Shown: positions 1 through 8,409, counted from the stretch's first letter. The stretch is 64,000 nucleotides of DNA from Streptomyces caniscabiei (GCF_014930365.1 NZ_JABXWI010000007.1:248001-312000), one strand, 5' to 3'. The notes: generated by a model not told the origin, from the sequence alone. A program made the numbers and translations.

Positions 1-16
1 GAGAGCGCAGGCCCCC

Positions 17-853
17 ATGGTGCAGATCAAGAGTCCCGAGCAGATCGCCAAGATGCGTGAGGCGGGGCTGGTCGTCGCCGCCATCCACGCGGCCACCCGG
101 GAGGCCGCCGTACCGGGCGCCTCCACGAAGGACCTCGACGAGGTCGCCCGCAAGGTGATCGCGGAGCACGGGGCCAAGTCGAACTTCCTCGGGTACGGCG
201 GCTTCCCGGCGACGATCTGCACCTCGGTGAACGAGGTCGTGGTCCACGGGATCCCGAGCGACGAGGTCGTCCTGAAGGACGGCGACATCATCTCCATCGA
301 CTGCGGCGCGATCGTCGACGGCTGGCACGGGGACGCGGCCTACACCGCGTTCGTCGGCTCCGGTCACGCTCCGGAGCTGATCGAGCTGTCGCGGGTGACC
401 GAGGAGTCCATGTGGGCCGGGATCGCCGCGATGAAGGTGGGCAACCGGCTCGTGGACATCTCCCGGGCCATCGAGACGTACATCCGCCGGCAGCCGAAGC
501 CGGGCGGGGGGAAGTACGGGATCGTCGAGGACTACGGCGGTCACGGCATCGGGACCGAGATGCACATGGACCCGCATCTGCTGAACTACGTGGAGCGGCG
601 TCGGGGCAAGGGGCCGAAGCTGGTGCCGGGGTTCTGCCTCGCCATCGAGCCGATGGTGTCCCTGGGCACCCCGAAGACGGAGGTCCTGGCGGACGACTGG
701 ACCGTGGTCTCGACGGACGGGACGTGGTCGTCGCACTGGGAGCACTCGGTGGCGCTGACCGAGGAGGGGCCGCTGGTGCTGACGGCTCCCGACGGCGGCA
801 AGGCGAAGCTGGCGGAGTACGGGATCACTGCGGCGCCTGATCCGGTGGGCTGA
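17..853 (+). CDS. map: Methionine aminopeptidase, type I
   Basis: A cytosolic metalloprotease that removes the initiator methionine from nascent proteins. The 278-residue product has the five metal ligands of the M24A family: D95 and D106 (in ISIDCG and HGDAAYT), H176 (GGHGIG), E211 (AIEPM) and E242 (WEHS). The substrate-binding H77 is in VVVHG. The length is normal for actinobacterial enzymes. The start lies 16 bases into the window, so its promoter and any upstream partner (adk is usual) are not visible. GTG at 20 is a possible alternative start. It is followed by a dispersed hairpin repeat and then infA, the usual end of the spc-type ribosomal cluster. Confidence 0.97.
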   Translation: MVQIKSPEQIAKMREAGLVVAAIHAATREAAVPGASTKDLDEVARKVIAEHGAKSNFLGYGGFPATICTSVNEVVVHGIPSDEVVLKDGDIISIDCGAIVDGWHGDAAYTAFVGSGHAPELIELSRVTEESMWAGIAAMKVGNRLVDISRAIETYIRRQPKPGGGKYGIVEDYGGHGIGTEMHMDPHLLNYVERRRGKGPKLVPGFCLAIEPMVSLGTPKTEVLADDWTVVSTDGTWSSHWEHSVALTEEGPLVLTAPDGGKAKLAEYGITAAPDPVG

Positions 854-882
854 GTTCGCGCTGCCGGGTGCGGGTGAGTGGG

Positions 883-920
883 GGCTGGTCGCGCAGTTCC
901 CCGCGCCCCTTTCAGGGGCG
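883..920 (+). repeat. Dispersed GCGCAGTTCCCCGCGCCCC hairpin element, copy 1
   Basis: The conserved core is followed by a short inverted repeat, CGCCCCT (904-910) / AGGGGCG (914-920), 50 bases after the map stop codon. It is one of seven related copies in this window, and its position suggests transcription termination or RNA 3'-end protection. The rest of the 227-bp map-infA gap should hold the infA promoter, but I could not assign one with confidence. Confidence 0.7.
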
Positions 921-1080
921 CTCCTGCGGGGCGGAGTAAGGATCTTCAGCCCTGGGCATGCATACCGAATTCGTGTTTCTGGAGGCCCTGGCGTAGACTG
1001 ACTCGTCGGCTCTCGTGTTTCCGTGTGTCCTCATTCGGTTACGCGGGGTCGATCAAGGTAGTCGATTCGAAGGGCGAAGC

Positions 1081-1302
1081 GTGGCCAAGAAGCAAGGTGC
1101 CATCGAGATCGAGGGCACTGTCGTCGAGTCTCTGCCGAACGCCATGTTCAAGGTCGAGCTCCAGAACGGCCACCAGGTCCTGGCACACATCAGCGGCAAG
1201 ATGCGTATGCACTACATCCGCATCCTCCCTGACGACCGGGTCGTGGTGGAGCTGTCTCCGTACGACCTGACGCGTGGCCGGATCGTCTACCGCTACAAGT
1301 AG
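1081..1302 (+). CDS. infA: Translation initiation factor IF-1
   Basis: IF-1 occupies the ribosomal A site during initiation and cooperates with IF-2 and IF-3. The 73-residue protein is a single OB-fold domain, beginning MAKKQGAIEIEGTVVE and ending with the family signature RGRIVYRYK. The GTG start at 1081 is preceded by AAGGGCGAA and gives the standard family length. Upstream in-frame starts would add an unrelated tail. It lies 29 bases before rpmJ, so the two are probably co-transcribed. Confidence 0.98.
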   Translation: MAKKQGAIEIEGTVVESLPNAMFKVELQNGHQVLAHISGKMRMHYIRILPDDRVVVELSPYDLTRGRIVYRYK

Positions 1303-1331
1303 ATCCCTCTGACTCGGAGAACCTCGATCCC

Positions 1332-1445
1332 ATGAAGGTCAAGCCGAGCGTCAAGAAGATCTGCGACAAGTGCAGGGTGATCCGCCGTCACGGTCGGGTC
1401 ATGGTCATCTGCGAGAACCCGCGCCACAAGCAGCGCCAGGGCTGA
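1332..1445 (+). CDS. rpmJ: 50S ribosomal protein L36 (zinc-binding form)
   Basis: A 37-residue basic protein of the large subunit. C11, C14, C27 and H32 form the zinc-ribbon ligand set, so this is the C+ paralogue. Streptomyces usually also carries a zinc-independent copy elsewhere under Zur control; that is family knowledge and not visible here. It starts at ATG 1332 and ends with the typical RHKQRQG tail. It sits between infA and rpsM, the usual order in bacteria. Confidence 0.97.
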   Translation: MKVKPSVKKICDKCRVIRRHGRVMVICENPRHKQRQG

Positions 1446-1553
1446 CGCACGTTCGACCACTCCCTCTGCATCTTCATCGCAGGGATTCGCGCGACGCGAG
1501 CTGAATTTGTTCATACGCAGGACCCAGACACGGCACTACGACGCGTCTGACAC

Positions 1554-1573
1554 CCCCGGCTCGGAGGCCGGGG
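1554..1573 (+). other. Hairpin in the rpmJ-rpsM spacer
   Basis: CCCCGGC (1554-1560) and GCCGGGG (1567-1573) form a 7-bp stem with a 6-base loop in the 220-bp spacer. No T tract follows. It could be a processing or attenuation structure; its function is unknown. Confidence 0.35.
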
Positions 1574-1665
1574 ACCCAGTCCGTACCTAATCCCCGGGAC
1601 AGGGGAGGCCGGCGGCTGGGGTCCGGTTCTGTGGAAGACCTCCGACAATCACCAGGAGCCATTGA

Positions 1666-2046
1666 ATGGCACGCGTTTCCGGTGTTGACATCCCGCGCGA
1701 CAAGCGTGTGGAGGTCGCCCTCACCTATGTGTTCGGCATCGGCCGGACCCTCTCCCAGGAGACGCTGGCTGCGACCGGCGTCAACCCCGACACCCGCGTC
1801 CGCGACCTCTCCGAGGAGCAGCTCGTCGCGATCCGCGAGTACGTGGACAACAACATCAAGACCGAGGGTGACCTCCGTCGCGAGGTCCAGGCCGACATCC
1901 GCCGCAAGGTCGAGATCGGCTGCTACCAGGGTCTCCGTCACCGTCGTGGTCTGCCCGTCCGCGGTCAGCGCACCAGCACCAACGCCCGCACCCGCAAGGG
2001 CCCGCGTCGCGCCATCGCCGGCAAGAAGAAGCCGGGCAAGAAGTAG
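1666..2046 (+). CDS. rpsM: 30S ribosomal protein S13
   Basis: A small-subunit head protein that contacts the P-site tRNA and the subunit bridges. The 126-residue product begins MARVSGVDIPRDKRVEVALTY and has the central GLRHRRGLPVRGQRT signature and the lysine-rich C-terminal tail that reaches into the P site. The ATG follows AGGAGCC. It is co-directional with rpsK 70 bases downstream, as in the alpha operon. Confidence 0.98.
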   Translation: MARVSGVDIPRDKRVEVALTYVFGIGRTLSQETLAATGVNPDTRVRDLSEEQLVAIREYVDNNIKTEGDLRREVQADIRRKVEIGCYQGLRHRRGLPVRGQRTSTNARTRKGPRRAIAGKKKPGKK

Positions 2047-2116
2047 TCCTCAGCGGACAACGCTTCATCAGCGGTCTTCGCTGTAGGACCGACCACCTCC
2101 CCGTAGGAGTTTGTAG

Positions 2117-2521
2117 ATGCCCCCCAAGGGTCGTCAGGGCGCTGCCAAGAAGGTGCGCCGCAAGGAAAAGAAGAACGTCGCTCACGGCCACGCGCACATC
2201 AAGAGCACGTTCAACAACACGATCGTCTCCATCACGGACCCCTCGGGCAACGTGATCTCCTGGGCCTCCGCCGGCCACGTCGGCTTCAAGGGCTCCCGCA
2301 AGTCCACGCCGTTCGCCGCGCAGATGGCCGCCGAGTCGGCCGCCCGTCGCGCGCAGGAGCACGGCATGCGCAAGGTCGACGTCTTCGTCAAGGGCCCGGG
2401 CTCGGGTCGTGAGACGGCCATCCGTTCGCTCCAGGCGACCGGTCTCGAGGTCGGCTCCATCCAGGACGTCACGCCCACCCCGCACAACGGCTGCCGTCCC
2501 CCCAAGCGCCGCCGCGTCTGA
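2117..2521 (+). CDS. rpsK: 30S ribosomal protein S11
   Basis: A platform protein of the small subunit near the mRNA exit and decoding region. The 134-residue product has the family pattern: a basic N-terminus, the core HIKSTFNNTIVSITD, and the conserved C-terminal HNGCRPPKRRRV. It starts at ATG 2117 with GTAGGAG upstream. It lies between rpsM and rpoA. Confidence 0.98.
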   Translation: MPPKGRQGAAKKVRRKEKKNVAHGHAHIKSTFNNTIVSITDPSGNVISWASAGHVGFKGSRKSTPFAAQMAAESAARRAQEHGMRKVDVFVKGPGSGRETAIRSLQATGLEVGSIQDVTPTPHNGCRPPKRRRV

Positions 2522-2562
2522 CCCTTCGGGTCGGATCAGCGACTGCTTGGTCTGAGGTTTTC

Positions 2563-2594
2563 GGGCGGTATGGCTCTTCGGGGCCATATCGCCC
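2563..2594 (+). other. Strong hairpin between rpsK and rpoA (possible attenuator)
   Basis: GGGCGGTATGGC (2563-2574) pairs with GCCATATCGCCC (2583-2594), 12 bp with one G-U pair and an 8-base loop containing TTCG. There is no T run, so partial termination, RNA stabilisation or processing between S11 and RNAP alpha fits better than full termination. The rpsK-rpoA gap is 161 bp. Confidence 0.5.
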
Positions 2595-2682
2595 GTACCC
2601 TTGTAGCTGCACCACATATCGGGCTGCCGCCCGGTGGCAAGGGCATCAAATAGTGGGTGCCCCTGACTGAAGGATTCACTTC

Positions 2683-3705
2683 ATGCTGATCGCTCAGCGT
2701 CCCTCGTTGACCGAAGAGGTCGTCGACGAATTCCGCTCCCGGTTCGTGATCGAGCCGCTGGAGCCGGGCTTCGGCTACACCCTCGGCAACTCCCTGCGCC
2801 GTACGCTCCTCTCCTCGATCCCGGGTGCGGCGGTCACGTCCATCCGTATCGACGGTGTCCTGCACGAGTTCACCACCGTGCCGGGCGTCAAGGAGGACGT
2901 CACCGACCTGATCCTCAACATCAAGCAGCTGGTCGTCTCCTCGGAGCACGACGAGCCGGTCGTGATGTACCTGCGCAAGCAGGGCCCGGGTCTGGTCACC
3001 GCCGCCGACATCGCGCCCCCGGCCGGTGTCGAGGTGCACAACCCCGACCTCGTCCTCGCCACGCTCAACGGCAAGGGCAAGCTGGAGATGGAGCTGACGG
3101 TCGAGCGCGGCCGCGGTTACGTCTCCGCCGTGCAGAACAAGCAGGTGGGTCAGGAGATCGGCCGTATCCCGGTCGACTCGATCTACTCGCCGGTTCTCAA
3201 GGTCACGTACAAGGTCGAGGCCACGCGTGTCGAGCAGCGCACCGACTTCGACAAGCTGATCGTCGACGTCGAGACCAAGCAGGCGATGCGTCCCCGTGAC
3301 GCCATGGCCTCCGCCGGTAAGACGCTGGTCGAGCTGTTCGGTCTCGCCCGCGAGCTGAACATCGACGCCGAGGGCATCGACATGGGTCCGTCCCCGACGG
3401 ACGCCGCGCTCGCCGCCGATCTGGCGCTGCCGATCGAGGAGCTGGAGCTCACCGTTCGGTCGTACAACTGCCTCAAGCGTGAGGGCATCCACTCCGTGGG
3501 TGAGCTGGTCGCGCGCTCCGAGGCGGACCTGCTCGACATCCGCAACTTCGGTGCGAAGTCGATCGACGAGGTCAAGGCGAAGCTGGCGGGCATGGGTCTG
3601 GCGCTCAAGGACTCGCCTCCCGGGTTCGACCCGACCGCTGCGGCCGACGCGTTCGGTGCGGACGACGACGCGGACGCCGGGTTCGTGGAGACCGAGCAGT
3701 ACTAG
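2683..3705 (+). CDS. rpoA: DNA-directed RNA polymerase alpha subunit
   Basis: The alpha subunit dimer nucleates RNA polymerase assembly, and its C-terminal domain contacts UP elements and activators. At 340 residues it has the usual actinobacterial length. The alpha-NTD (about 1-230) contains the assembly motif FGYTLGNSLRRTLLSSIPG. An acidic linker follows. The alpha-CTD (about 245-310) has the helix-hairpin-helix segment SVGELVARSEADLLDIRNFG. The tail is acidic (DDDADAGFVE). ATG 2683 is preceded by GAAGGA. Confidence 0.98.
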   Translation: MLIAQRPSLTEEVVDEFRSRFVIEPLEPGFGYTLGNSLRRTLLSSIPGAAVTSIRIDGVLHEFTTVPGVKEDVTDLILNIKQLVVSSEHDEPVVMYLRKQGPGLVTAADIAPPAGVEVHNPDLVLATLNGKGKLEMELTVERGRGYVSAVQNKQVGQEIGRIPVDSIYSPVLKVTYKVEATRVEQRTDFDKLIVDVETKQAMRPRDAMASAGKTLVELFGLARELNIDAEGIDMGPSPTDAALAADLALPIEELELTVRSYNCLKREGIHSVGELVARSEADLLDIRNFGAKSIDEVKAKLAGMGLALKDSPPGFDPTAAADAFGADDDADAGFVETEQY

Positions 3706-3746
3706 TCGCTCCGCGGGACGGCCGGATTTCCGACTGCGGGTCCGTC

Positions 3747-3788
3747 GTGGCTGGTCGCGCAGTTCCCCGCGCCCCTTACGGGGCGCGG
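3747..3788 (+). repeat. Dispersed hairpin element, copy 2
   Basis: The full element GGCTGGTCGCGCAGTTCC is followed by a perfect 9-bp stem, CCGCGCCCC (3767-3775) / GGGGCGCGG (3780-3788), with a 4-base loop. It begins about 40 bases after the rpoA stop codon and before rplQ. Confidence 0.75.
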
Positions 3789-3899
3789 TCCTCCGAGGCG
3801 CTTCGAAAGAGGAACCCCGGATCTTCGACGGGCATCCGCCCGCTCGGATACTGACCCCGGTACCTGATACGGCCGGGGCAGACACCTAGGAGAAACACC

Positions 3900-4406
3900 A
3901 TGCCGAAGCCCACCAAGGGTGCCCGTCTGGGCGGCAGTGCCGCGCACGAGAAGCTGCTTCTCGCGAACCTCGCGAAGTCGCTCTTCGAGCACGGCCGGAT
4001 CACCACCACCGAGGCGAAGGCCCGCCGTCTGCGGCCGTACGCCGAGCGCCTGATCACCAAGGGCAAGAAGGGCGACCTTCACAACCGCCGCCAGGTGCTC
4101 CAGGTCATCACGGACAAGAGCGTCGTGCACACGCTCTTCACCGAGATCGGCCCGCGGTACGAGAACCGTCCGGGTGGCTACACCCGGATCACCAAGATCG
4201 GTAACCGTCGTGGCGACAACGCGCCCATGGCTGTCATCGAGCTGGTCGAGGCGCTGACCGTCGCGCAGGAGGCCACGGGTGAGGCCGAGGCCGCCACCAA
4301 GCGTGCCGCCAAGGACGCGGAGACGCCGGCCGCCGAGGCCAAGGTGGACACCACCAAGGCTGACGACGCCGCCGACGAGGCTGCCGAGGAGTCGAAGGAC
4401 GCGTAA
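3900..4406 (+). CDS. rplQ: 50S ribosomal protein L17
   Basis: A large-subunit protein near the polypeptide exit. The first ~118 residues are the L17 fold (PTKGARLGGSAAHEKLLLANL, and YTRITKIGNRRGDNAPMAVIEL). The remaining ~50 residues form an Ala/Glu/Lys/Asp-rich tail, an extension common in actinobacteria that makes the protein 168 residues rather than ~120. ATG 3900 follows TAGGAGAAACACC. It is the last gene before an intrinsic terminator. Confidence 0.98.
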   Translation: MPKPTKGARLGGSAAHEKLLLANLAKSLFEHGRITTTEAKARRLRPYAERLITKGKKGDLHNRRQVLQVITDKSVVHTLFTEIGPRYENRPGGYTRITKIGNRRGDNAPMAVIELVEALTVAQEATGEAEAATKRAAKDAETPAAEAKVDTTKADDAADEAAEESKDA

Positions 4407-4445
4407 GCGTTCTGCGGGGGACTGTGCGTTGGCGGCCTCGGGTTC

Positions 4446-4493
4446 GTGGTGGTTGCTCGCGCAGTTCCCCGCGCCCCTGGAAGACGGGGCGCG
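4446..4493 (+). repeat. Dispersed hairpin element, copy 3
   Basis: The core CGCGCAGTTCCCCGCGCCCC is followed by GGGGCGCG, giving an 8-bp stem (4470-4477 / 4486-4493) with a longer loop. It sits just downstream of rplQ and immediately before a canonical terminator. Confidence 0.72.
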
Positions 4494-4498
4494 TCTGA

Positions 4499-4538
4499 GT
4501 GGGTCCGTTCCTGTTACGGGAGCGGGCCCGCTTTTTTT
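4499..4538 (+). terminator. Rho-independent terminator of the rplQ operon
   Basis: A 13-bp stem (4499-4511 / 4519-4531, several G-U pairs) with a 7-base loop is followed by seven T residues at 4532-4538. This is a classic intrinsic terminator. It ends only 20 bases before the truA start codon. Confidence 0.88.
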
Positions 4539-4558
4539 GTACCTGAGAGGATCTTCCT

Positions 4559-5422
4559 GTGAGTGATGAAGCGGCGCCCGGTCATGTCCGCGTCCGGCTG
4601 GACCTGTCCTACGACGGTTCCGAGTTCTCCGGGTGGGCCAAGCAGGCCGGGGGGCGGCGGACCGTGCAGGGGGAGATCGAGGACGCTCTCAGGACCGTGA
4701 CGCGGTCCCGGGAGACCTTCGAGCTGACCGTGGCCGGGCGGACCGACGCCGGGGTGCACGCGCGGGGGCAGGTGGCGCACGTGGACCTGCCGGAGGCGGT
4801 CTGGCGCGAGCACCACGAGAAGCTGCTCAAGCGGCTCGCGGGCCGGCTGCCGAGGGATGTCCGGGTGTGGGCGCTCAGACAGGCGCCCAGCGGCTTCAAC
4901 GCGCGGTTCTCGGCGATCTGGCGGCGCTACGCGTACCGGGTCACCGACAACCCCGGCGGTGTCGACCCGTTGCTGCGCGGTCACGTCCTGTGGCACGACT
5001 GGCCGCTGGACGTGGACGCCATGAACGAGGCGGCGCTGCGGCTGCTGGGCGAGCACGACTTCGCCGCGTACTGCAAGCGGCGGGAGGGCGCGACCACCAT
5101 CCGCACGCTCCAGGAGCTGAGCCTGGTGCGGGGGGAGGACGGGATCGTCACCGCCACCGTGCGGGCCGACGCCTTCTGCCACAACATGGTGCGCTCGCTG
5201 ATCGGGGCGCTGCTGTTCGTGGGGGACGGCCACCGCGGCCCCGAGTGGCCCGGGAAGGTGCTGGCGGCCGGCGTACGGGACTCCGCCGTGCATGTCGTAC
5301 GGCCGCACGGGCTGACCCTGGAGGAGGTCGGTTACCCGGCGGACGAGCTGCTGGCCGCGCGGAGCAGGGAGGCGCGGAACCGGCGGACGCTGCCGGGGGT
5401 GCCCGGGGGCGGCTGCTGCTGA
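4559..5422 (+). CDS. truA: tRNA pseudouridine(38-40) synthase TruA
   Basis: Converts U38, U39 and U40 of the tRNA anticodon stem to pseudouridine. The 287-residue protein begins with LDLSYDGSEFSGWAKQ and carries the catalytic aspartate D63 in AGRTDAGVHA. The second half contains the family motif FCHNMVRSLIGALLFVG. GTG 4559 follows GAGAGGATCTTCCT. It lies immediately after the rplQ terminator, so it needs either read-through or a promoter inside the terminator region. Confidence 0.96.
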   Translation: MSDEAAPGHVRVRLDLSYDGSEFSGWAKQAGGRRTVQGEIEDALRTVTRSRETFELTVAGRTDAGVHARGQVAHVDLPEAVWREHHEKLLKRLAGRLPRDVRVWALRQAPSGFNARFSAIWRRYAYRVTDNPGGVDPLLRGHVLWHDWPLDVDAMNEAALRLLGEHDFAAYCKRREGATTIRTLQELSLVRGEDGIVTATVRADAFCHNMVRSLIGALLFVGDGHRGPEWPGKVLAAGVRDSAVHVVRPHGLTLEEVGYPADELLAARSREARNRRTLPGVPGGGCC

Positions 5423-5462
5423 CCCCGGGCGGCGGGGCCCCCGGGGATCCGGGGACCCGGGT

Positions 5463-6356
5463 CTACTGGCCGTTGGCCGCGGCGGCCGCCTGGGTCTCGC
5501 CGCGGCGGCGGATCTGTTCGTACGTGGACTGGGCGAGGTCGTCGCCGGCGGTGAAGACGGCCGTGTCCTTCTCCGTGACGTCCTTGCCGTCGGTGAAGCC
5601 GGAAAGGGTGAAGTAGGCGTAGCGGCCCATGGAGTTGGCGGTCGTCCGGCACACCGTCGTACGGCAGAAGACGGGGACGCCCTCGCCGGAGAGGGAGACG
5701 ATGGTGCTCACCTTGTCCCAGTCCTCCTTGACCTTCGTCGCCTGGGCCTCGGTGTCGAACAGGGCGACGCCGATGGTGGTCGCGACCTTGTCCCGGAAGT
5801 AGGTCACCCGCATGAAGCGGGTGCAGTCGTTGCCGGTGAGGAGCTTGTCGAGGGTGCCCTGGACGGCCGAGGCGCAGTCCTTCGTCGAGGCCGTGGCGCC
5901 CTTGCGGTAGACGACACCCTCGCGCTTGGTCAGCTGGGAACCCGGAAAGAGGATGTCCGGGCTGATCGGCGCCTTGTCCTTGCCCGAGCTGGAGATGAAG
6001 TCCTTCGGGTTCAGCGGGGGCGGGGCCGAGGTCGGCGCGAACGACGGGTCCGTCTTGGCGCTGGCGCTCGGGATGCCTTCCGTGACCGGCGGGTTGTTCG
6101 GGCCGTTCGCCGTGCTGCTGCCGTTGTCGGTGTTGACGACGGCCACCGCCACGGCGACGCCTATACCGACCGTGGCGAGGGCGCCGCCGACGATCAGCAG
6201 GAATCGGCGGCGCCTGTTACGTATTTCGGACTGCTCGGCGAGTGACGCCCAGTCCGGGGTCTGGCCACTGGAGGAACTCCACTGATTGTCCCACGGATCG
6301 TGGGAACCCCCGGGGCTCCACTGAGACCCCCCCTGCCCATAGCTCATGGGCCGCAT
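5463..6356 (-). CDS. Single-pass membrane protein with extracytoplasmic domain, function unknown
   Basis: I do not recognise a named family. The 297-residue protein has a Gly/Ser/Trp/Gln-rich cytoplasmic N-terminus (1-45), a basic RNRRRR stop, one hydrophobic segment (about 52-74) and a Ser/Pro/Thr-rich linker (75-130). A ~160-residue globular outer domain follows, with several cysteines (in KDCASA, NDCTRF and FCRTTVCRTT) that could form disulfides. It is convergent with truA across a 40-bp gap. The start could be ATG at the first or fourth codon. A sensor or surface role is possible but not shown. Confidence 0.8.
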   Translation of the reverse strand: MRPMSYGQGGSQWSPGGSHDPWDNQWSSSSGQTPDWASLAEQSEIRNRRRRFLLIVGGALATVGIGVAVAVAVVNTDNGSSTANGPNNPPVTEGIPSASAKTDPSFAPTSAPPPLNPKDFISSSGKDKAPISPDILFPGSQLTKREGVVYRKGATASTKDCASAVQGTLDKLLTGNDCTRFMRVTYFRDKVATTIGVALFDTEAQATKVKEDWDKVSTIVSLSGEGVPVFCRTTVCRTTANSMGRYAYFTLSGFTDGKDVTEKDTAVFTAGDDLAQSTYEQIRRRGETQAAAAANGQ

Positions 6357-6429
6357 TTTAGACGGGCGAGGGGAGGCCGTTGTCAGTTCCAGGTCACGCC
6401 CTGGTACCGGGTTACTTCTCGGTACCGGG

Positions 6430-6804
6430 TTACGCCTTGTCCTTCCAGCTGGCGACGAGCTTGCGCGTGCTGTGGTCGCTCAGCTTCGTGTACGAGAACA
6501 CGTCGATCTGGAGCTTGTGCTTGTTGGTGAACTTCATGTCGCAGGTCTTGGTCTTGCCCTTGCCCTTGACGTTGCAGGTGTCCATCGTCGGGTTCTTCGC
6601 GGACAGGTCGTCCACGACGACGAGGATGCCGGTCTTGCCCGCCTTGGTGTCCCAGACCTTGAGGACCTCGCCGGCGGACTTGAACTGCACCTTGCCGCCG
6701 GGCACCGAGTAGTAGCTCGACGCGGACGCGGTCCCGGCGCTGCCCAGCGTCAGCGCGACACCGGCCGCCACGATCGCGGCGGCAACATTCTTGCGAAACT
6801 TCAT
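6430..6804 (-). CDS. Small secreted protein
   Basis: A 124-residue precursor with a Sec signal peptide (about 1-29: a short KFRK basic region, a hydrophobic AAAIVAAGVALTL core, and cleavage near TASAS-S). The ~95-residue mature part is rich in Lys and Thr and has exactly two cysteines (C77, C88) that could form one disulfide. No enzyme motif is visible. It lies 73 bases upstream of, and in line with, the membrane-protein gene on the same strand. Two direct copies of GGTACCGGGTTAC (6403-6415 and 6421-6433) straddle its stop codon. Function unknown. Confidence 0.75.
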   Translation of the reverse strand: MKFRKNVAAAIVAAGVALTLGSAGTASASSYYSVPGGKVQFKSAGEVLKVWDTKAGKTGILVVVDDLSAKNPTMDTCNVKGKGKTKTCDMKFTNKHKLQIDVFSYTKLSDHSTRKLVASWKDKA

Positions 6805-7144
6805 AGGTGAACCCCGTTGTTTGCAGCTTGCACGGCTGAATCACGCGCCTCGCGGCACGTGGGGCCGGATCGTATCGAACTCGCGGGCGAAGTTGATCAA
6901 CGGGTGTCGGGGGCGTCGCTCCCGGGGCCGTTTTGACCCGTCAGGGGCAGCCCGAGTATCCTTGCGGATCGTTATGCGTATGGGCTTGGTCGCTCTCAGG
7001 CGAGAGGTCCATGCGTAGGTTCCCTGGAGCAGTTACCAGTGGGCGGCATACGGGCAGCGTTCCCGGCACTGTCGTCCCCAGCTGCACGATCGCTTCAGTG
7101 ATGCCATGTGTCAGCACCCATCCACTGAAGAAGAAGGCTGCGAA
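6805..7144 (+). other. 340-bp intergenic region with the rplM promoter and leader
   Basis: This region separates the divergent small secreted protein gene from rplM. Its right half carries a promoter (6933-6962) and a leader of about 175 nt before the rplM start. No gene is convincing in it. Confidence 0.6.
6933..6962 (+). promoter_or_regulatory. Candidate HrdB-type promoter for rplM-rpsI
   Basis: TTGACC (6933-6938) and TATCCT (6957-6962) are separated by 18 bases, close to the principal sigma factor consensus. Transcription starting near 6969 would give a ~175-nt leader before rplM, long enough for ribosomal-protein autoregulation. An L13 leader regulator is known in other phyla; its presence here is an inference. 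Confidence 0.55.
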
Positions 7145-7588
7145 GTGCGTACGTACAGCCCCAAGCCCGGCGATGTGACTCGCCAGTGGCACGTCATCGA
7201 CGCACAGGACATCGTCCTGGGCCGTCTGGCTACCACTGCCGCGAACCTCCTCCGCGGCAAGCACAAGCCGACCTATGCCCCTCACATGGACATGGGCGAC
7301 TTCGTCATCATCATCAACGCCGACAAGGTTCACCTGTCCGGCAACAAGAAGACCCAGAAGCTGGCGTACCGCCACTCCGGGTACCCGGGTGGTCTGCGCT
7401 CCGTCCGTTACGACGAGCTGCTGGCGAAGAACCCCGAGAAGGCCGTCGAGAAGGCCATCAAGGGCATGATCCCCAAGAACACCCTGGGCCGTCAGATGCT
7501 CTCGAAGCTGAAGGTCTACTCGGGCGACCAGCACCCCCACGCTGCGCAGCAGCCGGTGCCGTTCGAGATCACCCAGGTCGCGCAGTAG
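7145..7588 (+). CDS. rplM: 50S ribosomal protein L13
   Basis: An early-assembly large-subunit protein. The start is taken as GTG 7145, giving the family-standard 147 residues that begin MRTYSPKPGDVTRQWHVIDA. An upstream ATG (7106) would add 13 residues without homology value. Family segments include GRLATTAANLLRGKHKPTY and the C-terminal GMIPKNTLGRQMLSKLKVY. GAAGAAGGCTGCGAA precedes the start. It is followed after 39 bases by rpsI, the universal L13-S9 pair. Confidence 0.96.
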   Translation: MRTYSPKPGDVTRQWHVIDAQDIVLGRLATTAANLLRGKHKPTYAPHMDMGDFVIIINADKVHLSGNKKTQKLAYRHSGYPGGLRSVRYDELLAKNPEKAVEKAIKGMIPKNTLGRQMLSKLKVYSGDQHPHAAQQPVPFEITQVAQ

Positions 7589-7627
7589 TTCCGGCCACCC
7601 CCAAAAAGAAAAGATCTGAGGAGCATC

Positions 7628-8155
7628 GTGGCCGAGACCACCGCTGAGCAGCCGGTCGAAGAGACCGAGACCGAGCTTGTCGACATCGACAGCTACACCA
7701 CCGAGTCCGAGGTCCCCGTCGAGGGCGACTACACCTCGGAGTCCCTCGCCGGCCGCTTCGGCGACCCGCAGCCGGCCGCCGGCCTGGGCCGTCGCAAGAA
7801 CGCCATCGCCCGCGTCCGGATCGTCCCGGGCACCGGCAAGTGGAAGATCAACGGTCGCACCCTTGAGGACTACTTCCCCAACAAGGTGCACCAGCAGGAA
7901 GTCAACGAGCCCTTCAAGGTGCTGGAGCTCGAGGGCCGCTACGACGTCATCGCCCGCATCGCCGGTGGCGGTGTCTCCGGTCAGGCCGGTGCGCTCCGTC
8001 TCGGTGTCGCCCGCGCGCTGAACGAGGCCGACGTCGACAACAACCGTGGCGCCCTCAAGAAGGCCGGTTTCCTCCGCCGCGACGACCGTGCGGTCGAGCG
8101 CAAGAAGGCCGGTCTGAAGAAGGCCCGCAAGGCTCCGCAGTACAGCAAGCGCTAG
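7628..8155 (+). CDS. rpsI: 30S ribosomal protein S9
   Basis: A small-subunit protein whose C-terminal arginine/lysine tail touches the P-site tRNA. The 175-residue product has a ~50-residue acidic, Glu/Thr-rich N-terminal extension, then the S9 core GLGRRKNAIARVRIVPGTG, and ends QYSKR, the invariant family terminus. Extended S9 proteins are usual in Streptomyces. The GTG start follows TCTGAGGAGCATC. Confidence 0.97.
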   Translation: MAETTAEQPVEETETELVDIDSYTTESEVPVEGDYTSESLAGRFGDPQPAAGLGRRKNAIARVRIVPGTGKWKINGRTLEDYFPNKVHQQEVNEPFKVLELEGRYDVIARIAGGGVSGQAGALRLGVARALNEADVDNNRGALKKAGFLRRDDRAVERKKAGLKKARKAPQYSKR

Positions 8156-8205
8156 ATCGCGCTCGCGCCGCTGGGCGCGATCCGCGTGTGTCGCGCATTG
8201 CGCGT

Positions 8206-8245
8206 ACCGCCCCGGTGGCACGTATCCGTGCCGCCGGGGCGGTTT
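8206..8245 (+). terminator. Terminator of the rplM-rpsI operon
   Basis: A 16-bp stem (8206-8221 / 8228-8243, one G-U pair) with a 6-base loop is followed by TTTGCTT. A second hairpin, GATCGCGC/GCGCGATC (8155-8162 / 8175-8182), lies just upstream at the rpsI stop codon. Confidence 0.8.
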
Positions 8246-8409
8246 GCTTAGCAGGGCTGGTCATTCATCGCAGGCATATGCACAGACTGTCGGTACAACC
8301 CCGAACGGGGGAGGACAGTCTCAGGGGATGTACTTGGTCAGGGGAATGCCGGGACACTCGTGACCATCTGTACGAGCCGCACATTCTGAGCAATTCGGAG
8401 GACACCACA

